A stretch of 64,000 nucleotides of DNA from Acidobacteriaceae bacterium (GTDB lineage Bacteria > Acidobacteriota > Terriglobia > Terriglobales > Acidobacteriaceae), in the NCBI GenBank assembly GCA_035944135.1, contig DASZBM010000002.1, forward strand, positions 1,178,001 to 1,242,000, given 5' to 3'. Below, in pieces: positions 1 to 8,322 of this stretch. How positions within the stretch are numbered: position 1 is the first letter of the stretch; every line of letters starts with the position of its first letter. Made by a program: the position numbers and the translations under genes. A model generated the notes under the pieces. The model was not told where the DNA came from and did not search any database. It was given only the letters and a program-made list of their open reading frames with translations.

Positions 1-522
1 GCCGGTTGCGTCAATCGCGAGAGCGACGGGATGATTCAGCGACGCGGACGTTGCGAGGCTGCCGTCGCCGCTGTATCCGCGCGCACCGTTGCCTCCAAAT
101 GTGGTGATGCTGCCACTCTTCACGGCGCGAATGCGCTGATTGCCGGTGTCGGCGATATACAGCGTGCCATCCGCACCGATGGCAACCGACGACGGAGAGT
201 TCAACTCCGCAGCGCTGGCTGGGCCGCCATCGCCTGAGAATCCCTGCGTGCCGTTCCCTGCGACTGCCGTGATGGCGCCGCCAATAGAAATTTCGAAAAC
301 CTGATTACGCGCGCTGTCGGCGATGAACAGATCGCCCGCGGAATCGTATGCGATGCCTGCCGGGCGCAGCAGCGGCGATGAGGCGGTCTGCGCCTGCGCC
401 GACGACATTGCGACAACCGCAAAGCTCAGCGCAGCCCAGACAAACTTCAGCCCTCGAAGCCCGGCGACCAGGAATCCTCCTCTGCGTTTATCGCGGATTC
501 TGGGTCGATCATACCGTCGCAC
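1..522 (-). CDS. NHL-repeat exported protein (3' end outside window)
   Basis: About 174 N-terminal codons are present and the gene runs off the left edge. A GTG start at 522 gives a basic N-terminus, a hydrophobic segment (VWAALSFAVVAMSSAQA) and a likely signal-peptidase site after AQA, so the protein is probably exported. The mature part shows repeated blade signatures such as GIAYDSAGDLFIADSARNQ followed by VFEI and ITAVAGNGTQGFSGDGG, and later LYIADTGNQRIR with ITTFGGNGARGYSGDG. These are NHL-type beta-propeller repeats, common in secreted Acidobacteriota proteins with unknown ligands. It lies about 50 bp after the SIS gene on the same strand and is in the same frame as that gene's TAG at 571-573, so the start must be downstream of it. 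Function beyond a propeller scaffold is unknown. Confidence 0.8.
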   Translation of the reverse strand, partial: MRRYDRPRIRDKRRGGFLVAGLRGLKFVWAALSFAVVAMSSAQAQTASSPLLRPAGIAYDSAGDLFIADSARNQVFEISIGGAITAVAGNGTQGFSGDGGPASAAELNSPSSVAIGADGTLYIADTGNQRIRAVKSGSITTFGGNGARGYSGDGSLATSASLNHPVALAIDATG

Positions 523-570
523 GCGGCCCAGGCAGCAGCCGCGAAAGTGGGATGGCCTGCGCTCCGACGG

Positions 571-1704
571 CTACTCCTGCACAACCGCCTTCACCAGGTT
601 GCGCGGGCGGTCGACGTCGACGCCATTCTCCAGCGCCATGTAGTACGCGAAGAGTTGCAGCGGAATAACTTCCGTAATGGGCAGAAGGTACTCGTTGGCC
701 GGCTCGATCTCGACAAGGTCGGTGGCGACCTCGCGGAGCTTCGCGTCCCCCGTGTTCCCGAGCACGATGGTGCGCGCACCCTGCGCTTTCAGATCGCTCA
801 GAAGCGAGACCGTCTTTTCGTAGCGCAGCACGGACTCGGCGTCCTGCCAGTCAACCGTCGCGAGCGCCACCAGCGGCACTTCATCCGAAACCAGCGCGTT
901 CGGGCCGTGCTTCAACTCGCCGGCCGGATAGCCCTCCGCGTGCATGTAGGACGACTCCTTGAGCTTCAACGCGCCTTCGCGTGCGATCGGATAGTGAATG
1001 CCGCGGCCGAGATACAGCAGCGTCTTCGCGGAACTGTAGCGCGATGCGAGGCGCTCGGTCGTCTCACGCCATCCGTCGAGTTGCCGCTCGATCATCGGCG
1101 GAATCTCCCATAGCTCGGCAAGCTGGCGCTGCATCTCGTTCGCATCGATCGTGCCGCGCGCATCGGCCGCCTCAAGGCTCAGCAGACGGAGCACAAGAAG
1201 CTGCGCGGTGAAGCTCTTGGTCGCGGGAATCGCGCGCTCCACCCCGGCATGCGTCGGCAGGTACAGATCGGCTTCGTTCGCCATCGAAGAGTGCTCTACG
1301 TTCGTAACGGCAAGCGTGGGATGTTTGCGCTGCCGGGCTTCGCGGAGCGCGGCCAGCGTATCGGCCGTCTCACCGGACTGCGAGATGACCAGCACAGCGG
1401 GGTCGCGCTTCGTATTCGTCGAGCGCGTGATGTACTCGCTGGCGTACTCCACATCCACGGCCAGGCCGGAGGCGTCCTCAAGCATGATCTCGGCAGCCAT
1501 GCCCGCGTGCCGGCTCGATCCGCTGGCCGCAATCACCAGGTCCTTATGCTTCCGGAAGCACTCGGCCGCATCGGTCAGGCTCTTCATCTGGATGCGGAGC
1601 TCGGCCCCGGTGGAGGCGACATACTGCTCCATCGTGCGCGCCAGCGCATCGGGTTGTTCGTAGATCTCGCGAAGCATCGCGTGCGCAAAAGTGCGATCGC
1701 TCAT
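571..1704 (-). CDS. SIS-domain protein, GlmS isomerase-like without glutaminase domain
   Basis: 377 residues made of two sugar-isomerase (SIS) domains, about residues 35-180 and 205-345. The second domain carries the GlmS hallmarks EGALKLKESSYMHAEGYPAG and ELKHGPNAL, and the C-terminus RPRNLVKAVVQE resembles the GlmS tail. The N-terminal glutamine amidotransferase domain of GlmS, with its catalytic Cys1, is absent. Family knowledge: such proteins act as ammonia-dependent glucosamine-6-phosphate synthases or, in the catabolic direction, as deaminases (GlmD/NagB-II type). The sequence cannot separate these. ATG at 1704 has a GGAGA-like ribosome site. The gene is divergent from engB and upstream of the NHL gene. 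Confidence 0.85.
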   Translation of the reverse strand: MSDRTFAHAMLREIYEQPDALARTMEQYVASTGAELRIQMKSLTDAAECFRKHKDLVIAASGSSRHAGMAAEIMLEDASGLAVDVEYASEYITRSTNTKRDPAVLVISQSGETADTLAALREARQRKHPTLAVTNVEHSSMANEADLYLPTHAGVERAIPATKSFTAQLLVLRLLSLEAADARGTIDANEMQRQLAELWEIPPMIERQLDGWRETTERLASRYSSAKTLLYLGRGIHYPIAREGALKLKESSYMHAEGYPAGELKHGPNALVSDEVPLVALATVDWQDAESVLRYEKTVSLLSDLKAQGARTIVLGNTGDAKLREVATDLVEIEPANEYLLPITEVIPLQLFAYYMALENGVDVDRPRNLVKAVVQE

Positions 1705-1762
1705 CGGTGATGGTCTCCAAAGGCTTCATTGTAGCGAGAGCGAACGCGTTAGTCTGGTGAGG

Positions 1763-2377
1763 ATGCGCCTCGTTCCCAAATTCCTCCTGTCCGCGACTTC
1801 GCCCGAACACTTCCCCGATGCCGCGCGCACTGCCGACGCGCCCGAGATCGCATTCCTCGGCCGATCAAACGTCGGCAAGTCATCGCTCATTAACGCGCTA
1901 CTGGGGTCCGCCGAGGCAAAGGTTTCCTCAACGCCGGGACGCACGCGCGCCATCAACTTCTTCGCTCTGCATGAAGGAACGCAGCAAAAATTCAAGCAGC
2001 GCCCCGCGCTGATCTTCGCTGATCTGCCCGGTTACGGCTACGCGAAGATTTCGAAGTCAATCTCGGCGGAATGGCCGAAGTTCATCGAGCCGTATCTCGC
2101 CGAACGCGAGACTCTCGCGCTCTGCGTGTGTCTCGTAGACTCAAATATCCCGCCGCAGCCGAGCGACACGCAGCTTCTTGAAGCCCTGCGACAGATGCAG
2201 CGCCCGCATCTGGTCGTCGCTACAAAGGCCGACCGCCTCGGCGGCAACCAACTCGCGAAGTCGCTCGCTGCATTGAAGCGCGCGCACGGCGAGGAGCACA
2301 TCCTTCCCGTCTCGTCGAAGTCCGAGAACGGCGTGAAGGCACTATGGGCCGAAATTCTGAGCGTTCTTCCGGACTAA
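1763..2377 (+). CDS. engB: Ribosome-biogenesis GTPase EngB (YsxC/YihA)
   Basis: 204 residues, the usual size for EngB, a GTPase needed for late assembly of the large ribosomal subunit. The G1 P-loop GRSNVGKSSL starts near residue 33. G2 lies around STPGRTRAINFF, G3 is DLPGYGYA, G4 is TKAD, and an SSK motif near the end serves as G5. ATG at 1763 is chosen because MRLVPKFLLSA matches the family's short N-terminus; an in-frame GTG at 1757 and an ATG at 1691 are alternatives. It is divergent from the SIS gene and ends at the bidirectional terminator that precedes the inositol-phosphate synthase gene on the other strand. Confidence 0.93.
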   Translation: MRLVPKFLLSATSPEHFPDAARTADAPEIAFLGRSNVGKSSLINALLGSAEAKVSSTPGRTRAINFFALHEGTQQKFKQRPALIFADLPGYGYAKISKSISAEWPKFIEPYLAERETLALCVCLVDSNIPPQPSDTQLLEALRQMQRPHLVVATKADRLGGNQLAKSLAALKRAHGEEHILPVSSKSENGVKALWAEILSVLPD

Positions 2378-2383
2378 AGCAAA

Positions 2384-2410
2384 AAGCCCTGCAGCATCGC
2401 CGCAGGGCTT
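2384..2410 (-). terminator. Bidirectional Rho-independent terminator
   Basis: A 9-bp perfect stem (AAGCCCTGC / GCAGGGCTT) with a 9-nt loop lies between two convergent genes. Read on the minus strand it is followed by TTTTTGC, giving a good terminator for the inositol-phosphate synthase gene. Read on the plus strand it can also end engB. Confidence 0.8.
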
Positions 2411-2429
2411 CCGCATTTCTTGTCTGCGA

Positions 2430-3776
2430 CTACTCGCCGTAGTAATCCAGCCCGAGGTGCGTAATCAAATCCTCGCCCATAATGTGACGGAGGGTGTTCT
2501 TCAGCTTCATCGACTGGATGAACAGATCATGCTCCGGATACACACCCGGCGCGGAGTCCGGATCCTTGAAGTAGAAGCTCAGCCACTCTTGGATGCCTAG
2601 GTTCCTGAGCGCCGGCGTACGTTGCGCGAGATCCATAAACAGGCACAGATCGAGCGCCAGCGGAGCGGCAAGAATCGAATCGCGGCAGAGGAAGTCCACC
2701 TTGATCTGCATCGGATAGCCGAGCCAACCAAAGATATCGATGTTGTCCCAGCCTTCCTTGTTGTCGCCACGCGGCGGATAGTAGTTGATCCGCACCTTGT
2801 GGTAGATGTCGCCGTAAAGTTCCTTGTTCTTCTCCGGCTGGAAGATGTACTCCAGCACGCCGAGCTTCGAAACTTCCTTGGTCTTGAAGTTGTCCGGATC
2901 GTCGAGCACCTCGCCGTCGCGGTTGCCAAGAATATTCGTCGAGTACCATCCGCTCACACCAAGTTGCCGCGCCTTGAAGCCCGGCGCAAGCACCGTCTTG
3001 ATCAGCGTCTGTCCGGTCTTGAAGTCCTTGCCGCAGATCGGCGCGCCCATCTTCTTCGAGAGCTCCAGCAGCGCAGGAATATCCACGCACAGATTCGGCG
3101 CGCCGTTCGCAAACGGAATCCCTTCCTTCAGCGCCGCCCACGCATAAAGCATCGAGGGCGAAATATCCGGATCGTCGTCGACAAGTCCCTTCTCGAACGC
3201 AGCCAGCGATTGATGGACCGCCTTCTGCTCCTTGTAAATCTCCGTCGAGCCGCACCAGATCATCACCTGGCGATCCGTGCCCGACTTCGCGCGGAACTCG
3301 GCGATGTCATTGCGAATCTGGTTGGCGAGATCGCACTTGTTCTTGCCCTTCTTCTGCACCTTCGGCGTCAGCCGCTTCACCCACTCCTGGTCGAACGCCG
3401 CCGGCATCGGCTGAATGGACTCGAGGAACGGACGCATCTGCTCAATCTGATCGCGCTCGAGCACCGCTGCAGTCTTCGCCGCTTCGTACAGGTTGCCGCC
3501 GAAGATATCCCATCCGGTGAAAACGAGATCCTCAAGCGGAGCCAGCGGAACGAAATCCTTCACCAGTGGCGTGCGATCCTCCGTGCGCTTGCCCAGACGA
3601 ATGGTGCCCATCTGCGTCAGCGAACCGAACGGCTTCGCGTATCCGCGGCGCACCGCTTCTACGCCCGCGATCAGCGTCGTCGCGACCGCGCCCATGCCCG
3701 GGATCATGATGCCAAGTTTTCCAGTGTGTGGCTTGATGCTCGTTGCGCCAGTCTGCGCGGCGTCGTTATTCGACAT
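2430..3776 (-). CDS. ino1: Inositol-3-phosphate synthase, long form
   Basis: 448 residues. The enzyme turns glucose-6-phosphate into inositol-3-phosphate using tightly bound NAD. The N-terminal dinucleotide motif is GMGAVATTLIAGV, and the catalytic region contains PICGKDFKTGQTLIKTVLAP and GWYSTNILGNRDGEVL, both typical of MIPS. An in-frame ATG further upstream exists, but MSNNDAAQTG at 3776 is the sensible start with an AAGG ribosome site, because the upstream extension would run through the DedA gene. The gene lies about 90 bp downstream of the DedA gene on the same strand, so the two may be co-transcribed. Inositol could feed phosphatidylinositol-type lipids or compatible solutes. Confidence 0.92.
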   Translation of the reverse strand: MSNNDAAQTGATSIKPHTGKLGIMIPGMGAVATTLIAGVEAVRRGYAKPFGSLTQMGTIRLGKRTEDRTPLVKDFVPLAPLEDLVFTGWDIFGGNLYEAAKTAAVLERDQIEQMRPFLESIQPMPAAFDQEWVKRLTPKVQKKGKNKCDLANQIRNDIAEFRAKSGTDRQVMIWCGSTEIYKEQKAVHQSLAAFEKGLVDDDPDISPSMLYAWAALKEGIPFANGAPNLCVDIPALLELSKKMGAPICGKDFKTGQTLIKTVLAPGFKARQLGVSGWYSTNILGNRDGEVLDDPDNFKTKEVSKLGVLEYIFQPEKNKELYGDIYHKVRINYYPPRGDNKEGWDNIDIFGWLGYPMQIKVDFLCRDSILAAPLALDLCLFMDLAQRTPALRNLGIQEWLSFYFKDPDSAPGVYPEHDLFIQSMKLKNTLRHIMGEDLITHLGLDYYGE

Positions 3777-3865
3777 GAAAAGAACTGCCCTTCTCTGTGT
3801 TGCGATTTTCCTTAAGCGGATCAAGCTAGTATCGCGCACGCCCGGAACGCGGTGCAACTTCACCG

Positions 3866-4492
3866 CTAACGCTCTTCCGTGTGCACGCGGTTCTTCCAGT
3901 GTGTCCACAGGAACCACACAATGCCGATGACGATCACGACTTCCACGCCAAACTGGAATCGATGAAAGACCGCTTTGAACTGAGGATCTGAATCCCAGTG
4001 ATTGCCCAGCTTCATGCCGATGTACGCGAGCGCGAAGCACCACGGCCACGAGCCGATGAACGTGTAGATATGAAAACGTACCTGGTTCATCTTTGCGATG
4101 CCCGCCGGAAACGCGATGAACGTGCGCACAATCGGCAGCATGCGGCCAACGAGCACGGTGATCGAGCCATAGCGATTGAAGAACCGCTCCGCAAGATCCA
4201 GATCGCGGCGGTTCAGCAGGATGTAGCGTCCGTAACGCTCCACCATCGGACGTCCGCCCACTGCGCCCAGCCAGTACGCCGGGATCGACCCAATATTCGA
4301 GGCAATCGACGCGACCGTCGCCACCAGAACAAGACCGGCCCAGTCATGTGCGAGCTTGTAGCCCGCGAACGGCATGATGATCTCCGACGGAATCGGAATG
4401 CACGCCGATTGCAGAGCCATCAATAAAAAGACAACGGTATACGCGGCGCCGACGGACAGGCCGGCGAGCAGAACGGTGAACTTATTAAGCAT
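3866..4492 (-). CDS. DedA-family inner-membrane protein
   Basis: 208 residues, the usual DedA length, with several hydrophobic helices. It has the family features PSEIIMPFAGY near residue 37, the glycine-rich block NIGSIPAYWLGAVGGR, and VGRMLPIVRTFIAFPAGIAKM. DedA proteins are membrane proteins linked to lipid flipping and membrane homeostasis; some act as undecaprenyl-phosphate or phospholipid scramblases. The exact substrate cannot be read from sequence. It is upstream of the inositol-phosphate synthase gene on the same strand. Confidence 0.9.
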   Translation of the reverse strand: MLNKFTVLLAGLSVGAAYTVVFLLMALQSACIPIPSEIIMPFAGYKLAHDWAGLVLVATVASIASNIGSIPAYWLGAVGGRPMVERYGRYILLNRRDLDLAERFFNRYGSITVLVGRMLPIVRTFIAFPAGIAKMNQVRFHIYTFIGSWPWCFALAYIGMKLGNHWDSDPQFKAVFHRFQFGVEVVIVIGIVWFLWTHWKNRVHTEER

Positions 4493-4557
4493 TCCATAGC
4501 AGTATAGCGAGCGAGCGTGACATCCACGTCATTTGAACCCGCTCGCCTCGCCCGCTA

Positions 4558-5820
4558 TCACGATGTCTTTACAAACTCCACGCGCCGATTGTTCGCCTTG
4601 CCGTCCGGCGTGTCATTGGACGCCATCGGCTTTGTGTCGCCATAGCCCTTTGTTGTCAGGCGATCTTCACTGATGCCCATCGACACAAGCTGCGCCTTCA
4701 CCGCCTCCGCGCGCTCTTGTGAGAGCGCCTGGTTGTGCGCTGCGTCGCCACTGTTATCTGTGTGGCCATCAATCTCGAACTTGAGCGATGGATCACTCGT
4801 CATCACCGCTTTGATCTGGTTCAGCACGCCCATGCTCTCCGGCCGGATCGTCGCCTGATCCACGTCGAAGTTGATGCCATGCGTCACGATCTTCGCCTCG
4901 GTGAACTTCCGCCCGATCATGTTCATTCCACCGCCCGCAGCGATACGGACATTCTTGAAAATGATCGGCTTCTCTTGATCTCCGGACCCTCCGAACTGCA
5001 CCCACTCTGGAGACAGCTTCGTATCCGGGATGGTCATCACGCGGTACTGATCGATATAAAGCTTCATCTGCTGGTTGTGGTACGCGACCGCGATGTGATG
5101 CCACTTGTTATCGAATGCCTGGTCCCGTATGGAAGCGGGCGGGGAGCTCGTGAGGTCCACTCCATCGGCGTAATACTTCAGCTCCCTTCGACCCGTTACG
5201 AGCTGCGCCGATTCGTTCTGATGCCGGAAGAAGATACGCAGAGGCTCCGCCCCTGGAACCGAGAAATAATCGCACTCCACCGTGAACTGCTCCGGCAGAT
5301 AGTTCTTCGTCTTCATGCGCGGATTCACAGTCCCGTAACTTCCCGCCGTTATCGCAAACGCCTCGTATCCAGCCTGCTGATTGACGACGGCTTGTCCTTT
5401 ATCCATCTCCCACTGGCTCGGGAACTCGCCATCCGGAGTAGTCGTGAAGTCGTCAGCGAAGAGGATCTTTTCTCCAGGAACAAAGTCATAGCTCTGATAT
5501 GCGGCGATGCTCGTCGGCACATTGGGCGCTCCGCCGCTCGGCGCGGCAGCCGCAGTGTTGCCTGCGTTTCCAGTTGTAGTCGCGCTTGAGCCGCTCGTAG
5601 TCGAGCTGCTGGCAGAGCTTGCGTTCTTGCTCGAAGTGCCGCCGTTTGTCGGATCGGCCGCGTTCACCGCCGTACTCGCTGCGTTATCTTCCTTCTGATC
5701 GACCTTCGCCTTGGCCTTGGCCTTGATGCGGTCCATGATGCTTTGCGAATGTGCCGCGGGAACAGCTGCGCCCAGCACGCAACCGATCAGAACCATAGGC
5801 AGCCAATATCTGCTTTTCAT
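4558..5820 (-). CDS. OmpA-family exported protein with LamG-like middle region
   Basis: 420 residues from ATG 5820, which has an AAGGAG ribosome site 8 nt upstream. The signal peptide ends near AAHSQS. Residues about 30-105 are a lysine-rich then Ser/Thr/Ala/Asn-rich linker. Residues about 125-310 form a beta-rich region (ILFADDFTTTPDGEFPSQWE, KWHHIAVAYHNQQMKLYIDQ) that resembles concanavalin/LamG folds. The C-terminal 110 residues are an OmpA peptidoglycan-binding domain with INFDVDQATIRPES, GHTDNSGD and NNRRVEF. It likely tethers a beta-sandwich domain to peptidoglycan in the periplasm. Confidence 0.85.
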   Translation of the reverse strand: MKSRYWLPMVLIGCVLGAAVPAAHSQSIMDRIKAKAKAKVDQKEDNAASTAVNAADPTNGGTSSKNASSASSSTTSGSSATTTGNAGNTAAAAPSGGAPNVPTSIAAYQSYDFVPGEKILFADDFTTTPDGEFPSQWEMDKGQAVVNQQAGYEAFAITAGSYGTVNPRMKTKNYLPEQFTVECDYFSVPGAEPLRIFFRHQNESAQLVTGRRELKYYADGVDLTSSPPASIRDQAFDNKWHHIAVAYHNQQMKLYIDQYRVMTIPDTKLSPEWVQFGGSGDQEKPIIFKNVRIAAGGGMNMIGRKFTEAKIVTHGINFDVDQATIRPESMGVLNQIKAVMTSDPSLKFEIDGHTDNSGDAAHNQALSQERAEAVKAQLVSMGISEDRLTTKGYGDTKPMASNDTPDGKANNRRVEFVKTS

Positions 5821-5990
5821 GGGTTCACTCCTTGAGTGGGAAAGGAGCCCGAACGTCCATTTGTGCATAGCAGCCTACTCCTGCCGGCGCCGCACTGCAC
5901 ACATATTTTTGGGCTGTTTACCCCCTTTTTGCGGCCATTTTTGTACTTAGTTTGCCCCATCGCACATAGCTGCTTTGCTAGCATGAACTT

Positions 5991-6773
5991 ATGCCGGAAG
6001 CAGTAACCACAGCCGTCCCCGTCGAAGCCTCAACACCCGCCAGCCAGCCCCAAACCTCACGTCCGGCCCACGGCGGACCACCCGTCAAACGACAGATCGT
6101 CTGCTTCAGCTTCTACAAGGTCATGCCGGAGTGGCGACGCCTGCCTGCCTCCGAACGCACCGAGCACAAAGCCGCCTTCGTCGCAGTGCTGGAGCGCTGG
6201 AACAAGCCCGGCGAGTTCGTCTCCATCACCTACTCGACCATCGGCACACGCGGCGACGTCGACTTCTGCGTCTGGACCATCGGATACGCGATCGACGAAT
6301 TAAATCGCATGCGCTCCGAGCTCATGGCCACCCCCCTCGGCGGCTATCTCGAAACCCCGCATAATTTCCTCGCGATGACGAAGCGTTCGGTCTACCAGAT
6401 CGATCGCGTCGACGAATCGGAAGGCGAAGGCCGCGGGGCTATTCGTCCGGGAGGACAAAAGTACATCTTCATCTACCCGTTCTGGAAGACCCGCGCCTGG
6501 TACTTGCTCTCGCTCGAAGAGCGCAAGCGCCTCATGGACGAGCACATCCGCATCGGCCTCAAGTATCCGCGCGTGAAACTCAACACCACTTACTCCTTCG
6601 GCCTCGACGACCAGGAGTTCGTCGTCGCCTTCGAGACCAACTTCCCCGAAGACTTCCTCGATCTCGTCCAGCAACTCCGCGAAACCGAAATCTCCATGTA
6701 CACCCTCAAGGACTACCCAATCTTCTCCTGCGTCCGCCTGAAACCGCAGGAGATGCTCGACAGACTAGGCTGA
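5991..6773 (+). CDS. hemQ: Chlorite-dismutase-family protein, probable HemQ (coproheme decarboxylase)
   Basis: 260 residues. After a Pro/Thr-rich leader of about 30 residues come typical HemQ blocks: KRQIVCFSFYKVMPEWRRL, WYLLSLEERKRLMDEHIRIG (with the expected proximal heme histidine) and SFGLDDQEFVVAFE. HemQ decarboxylates coproheme to heme b in the coproporphyrin-dependent pathway. My hand alignment suggests that the residue matching the catalytic distal Arg of true chlorite dismutases (Gln in Gram-positive HemQ) is Leu here, so chlorite breakdown is not expected. The gene stands alone with ATG 5991. Other heme genes (hemD, hemC, hemA) occur elsewhere in the window. Confidence 0.85.
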   Translation: MPEAVTTAVPVEASTPASQPQTSRPAHGGPPVKRQIVCFSFYKVMPEWRRLPASERTEHKAAFVAVLERWNKPGEFVSITYSTIGTRGDVDFCVWTIGYAIDELNRMRSELMATPLGGYLETPHNFLAMTKRSVYQIDRVDESEGEGRGAIRPGGQKYIFIYPFWKTRAWYLLSLEERKRLMDEHIRIGLKYPRVKLNTTYSFGLDDQEFVVAFETNFPEDFLDLVQQLRETEISMYTLKDYPIFSCVRLKPQEMLDRLG

Positions 6774-6814
6774 CACTTCAGTCGCCAGCTCGTGGAATGA
6801 AAGATCGACCGTTT

Positions 6815-7207
6815 TCACTCGGGGATTCCATCCCACCCTCTTCTGTCCCACACAGCCTGGAGCCGGGTCCACACTGCGTCGCTCATCGTGTATTTCCAAA
6901 CCCCGCCCAACAATTTGGCGAATTGGGGGTCTCGCCGTGCCTCAGCTTCTACGCGGTCGATAAATGCGTTGCCATGGTGCCCCAGTAGATTCTCAACCGG
7001 TCCCGCCGAAAGAACCTGCTGAATTGCGATCGATTGGTCCTGATGGTGAATTTCTAAAATGAGGAGCCAAAGCGTTTCGGGGTCGTTGTACTCCAAGTCG
7101 TAAAGGTCCGTGGCATCTGCGTACAAAGCGCGATCTGGCGAATCCTTAGGCGCATGCCAGTACTTAATCCAGTCGCTTGCGAGCGAAGCAAGTTCGTTCT
7201 GATTCAT
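6815..7207 (-). CDS. DUF6869-like small hypothetical protein
   Basis: 130 residues from ATG 7207; an in-frame ATG at 7237 lies inside the hairpin array and is less likely. The sequence has WIKYWH near the N-terminus, an acidic middle (LEYNDPETLWLLILEI), then AGPVENLLGHHGNAFIDRV and ends in DRRGWDGIPE. I recall these blocks from the DUF6869 family, for which no function is known. There is no signal peptide or membrane segment, so it is probably cytoplasmic. It converges with hemQ and lies back to back with nth, separated by the hairpin array. Confidence 0.7.
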   Translation of the reverse strand: MNQNELASLASDWIKYWHAPKDSPDRALYADATDLYDLEYNDPETLWLLILEIHHQDQSIAIQQVLSAGPVENLLGHHGNAFIDRVEAEARRDPQFAKLLGGVWKYTMSDAVWTRLQAVWDRRGWDGIPE

Positions 7208-7232
7208 GTAGCCAAGAGTAGTCGCCGGGTGC

Positions 7233-7403
7233 CCCATTCATGCGCAGTTTAATCGCGCATGAGTGGGATTCGCCGGGTGCCGGGTGGCCCATCCTTTCGC
7301 AAAGCGAAAGGGTGGGGTATCGCGCGTTAAGACGCGCGAGGTTGTTGCTGTTGTCTTTCGGATGGGCGCCGGGTGCCCCACATCTCGAGTATCGAGATGT
7401 GGG
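7233..7403. repeat. Array of four intergenic hairpins (REP-like)
   Basis: Four inverted repeats follow one another: 7233-7267 (CCCATTCATGCGC / GCGCATGAGTGGG), 7288-7316 (CCCATCCTTTCGC / GCGAAAGGGTGGG), 7320-7339 (TCGCGCGT / ACGCGCGA) and 7377-7403 (CCCACATCTCGA / TCGAGATGTGGG). Three begin with CCCA and end with TGGG but have different stem cores. The phrase GCCGGGTGCC recurs before them. This looks like a mobile or expandable palindromic repeat family rather than a terminator. Confidence 0.8.
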
Positions 7404-7454
7404 TTGGCAGGATGTCGGCACCGCCAACGGGACCCTTTGCGTTAAAGTTTTCCC

Positions 7455-8288
7455 ATGCCCGCCAAAGCCGCAAAGAAAACCTCCGCAACCGAGCGCGCTT
7501 CGAAAAAACTCCCGCCACCACAAAAGCTCTCCCATTCCAAGCGGGCCGCAGCCATCGAAGGCGTACCCCCCGCGAAGGCAAAAAAGATCGCCGCCCGCGA
7601 ACCCATCTCGCCCAAACTCAAGCCCGGCAAAACCAAAAACCCCCTCGCGCCCGACCGCATCGCCGCCATCCTCGACGCCCTCCGCAAAACCTACCCCAAC
7701 GTCGTCTGCGCGCTGAATCATCGCAACGCCTTCGAGCTCACCATCGCCACCATCCTCTCCGCTCAGACCACCGACGTCGGCGTCAACAAAGCCACGCCCG
7801 AGCTCTTCGCGCAGTTCCCCACCCCTGAGAAACTCGCAGCCGCCAACCCCATCGCCGTCGAGCAGTTAATCAAATCCACCGGCTTCTTTCGCAACAAAGC
7901 CAAAAGCATCATCGGCGCCTCACGCGTGCTCGTCGAAAAATTCCGCGGCAAAGTTCCTGAGACGATGGACGAGATGCTCGAGCTCCCCGGCGTCGCGCGC
8001 AAAACCGCCAACGTCGTCCTCGGCTCCTGGTACGGCATCCCCTCAGGCGTCGTCGTCGACACCCACGTCCTCCGCCTCAGCCGCCGCCTCGAACTCACCA
8101 CCAACACCGACCCCGTCAAAATCGAGCAGGACCTTATGAAAGTCATCCCGCAGGACCGCTGGATCCAGTTCTCTCACGAGCTCATCCATCACGGCCGCCA
8201 GGTCTGCATCGCGCGCAAGCCCGAATGCGAGCGCTGCACACTCGAACACCTCTGCAACTCCGCCGACAAAACCTGGTCTTCCCACTGA
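7455..8288 (+). CDS. nth: Endonuclease III (DNA glycosylase/AP lyase)
   Basis: 277 residues. It excises oxidised pyrimidines and cuts the AP site. A lysine/alanine-rich extension of about 60 residues precedes the conserved core. The core has ATILSAQTTDVGVNKATP, the helix-hairpin-helix LPGVARKTANVVLGSWYG with the catalytic Lys, and VVDTHV with the catalytic Asp. Near the C-terminus is a C-x6-C-x2-C-x5-C 4Fe-4S loop (CIARKPECERCTLEHLC). The basic tail is longer than in the E. coli enzyme (211 residues) and probably binds DNA. ATG 7455 follows the hairpin array. Confidence 0.95.
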   Translation: MPAKAAKKTSATERASKKLPPPQKLSHSKRAAAIEGVPPAKAKKIAAREPISPKLKPGKTKNPLAPDRIAAILDALRKTYPNVVCALNHRNAFELTIATILSAQTTDVGVNKATPELFAQFPTPEKLAAANPIAVEQLIKSTGFFRNKAKSIIGASRVLVEKFRGKVPETMDEMLELPGVARKTANVVLGSWYGIPSGVVVDTHVLRLSRRLELTTNTDPVKIEQDLMKVIPQDRWIQFSHELIHHGRQVCIARKPECERCTLEHLCNSADKTWSSH

Positions 8289-8322
8289 ACTCTGTCAACA
8301 ATCCACTGACATGCTGACTCGC

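Noticed and set aside
547-1113. Plus-strand open frame opposite the SIS gene
   Set aside because: It mirrors a well-supported gene and its translation is arginine-rich without motifs, as expected of antisense frames in high-GC DNA.
2622-3815. 397-codon plus-strand frame opposite the inositol-phosphate synthase gene
   Set aside because: Antisense shadow of a clear family member; no domain or start signal.
7233-7403. CRISPR array
   Set aside because: Stems have different sequences and there are no equal repeats separated by unique spacers of constant length.
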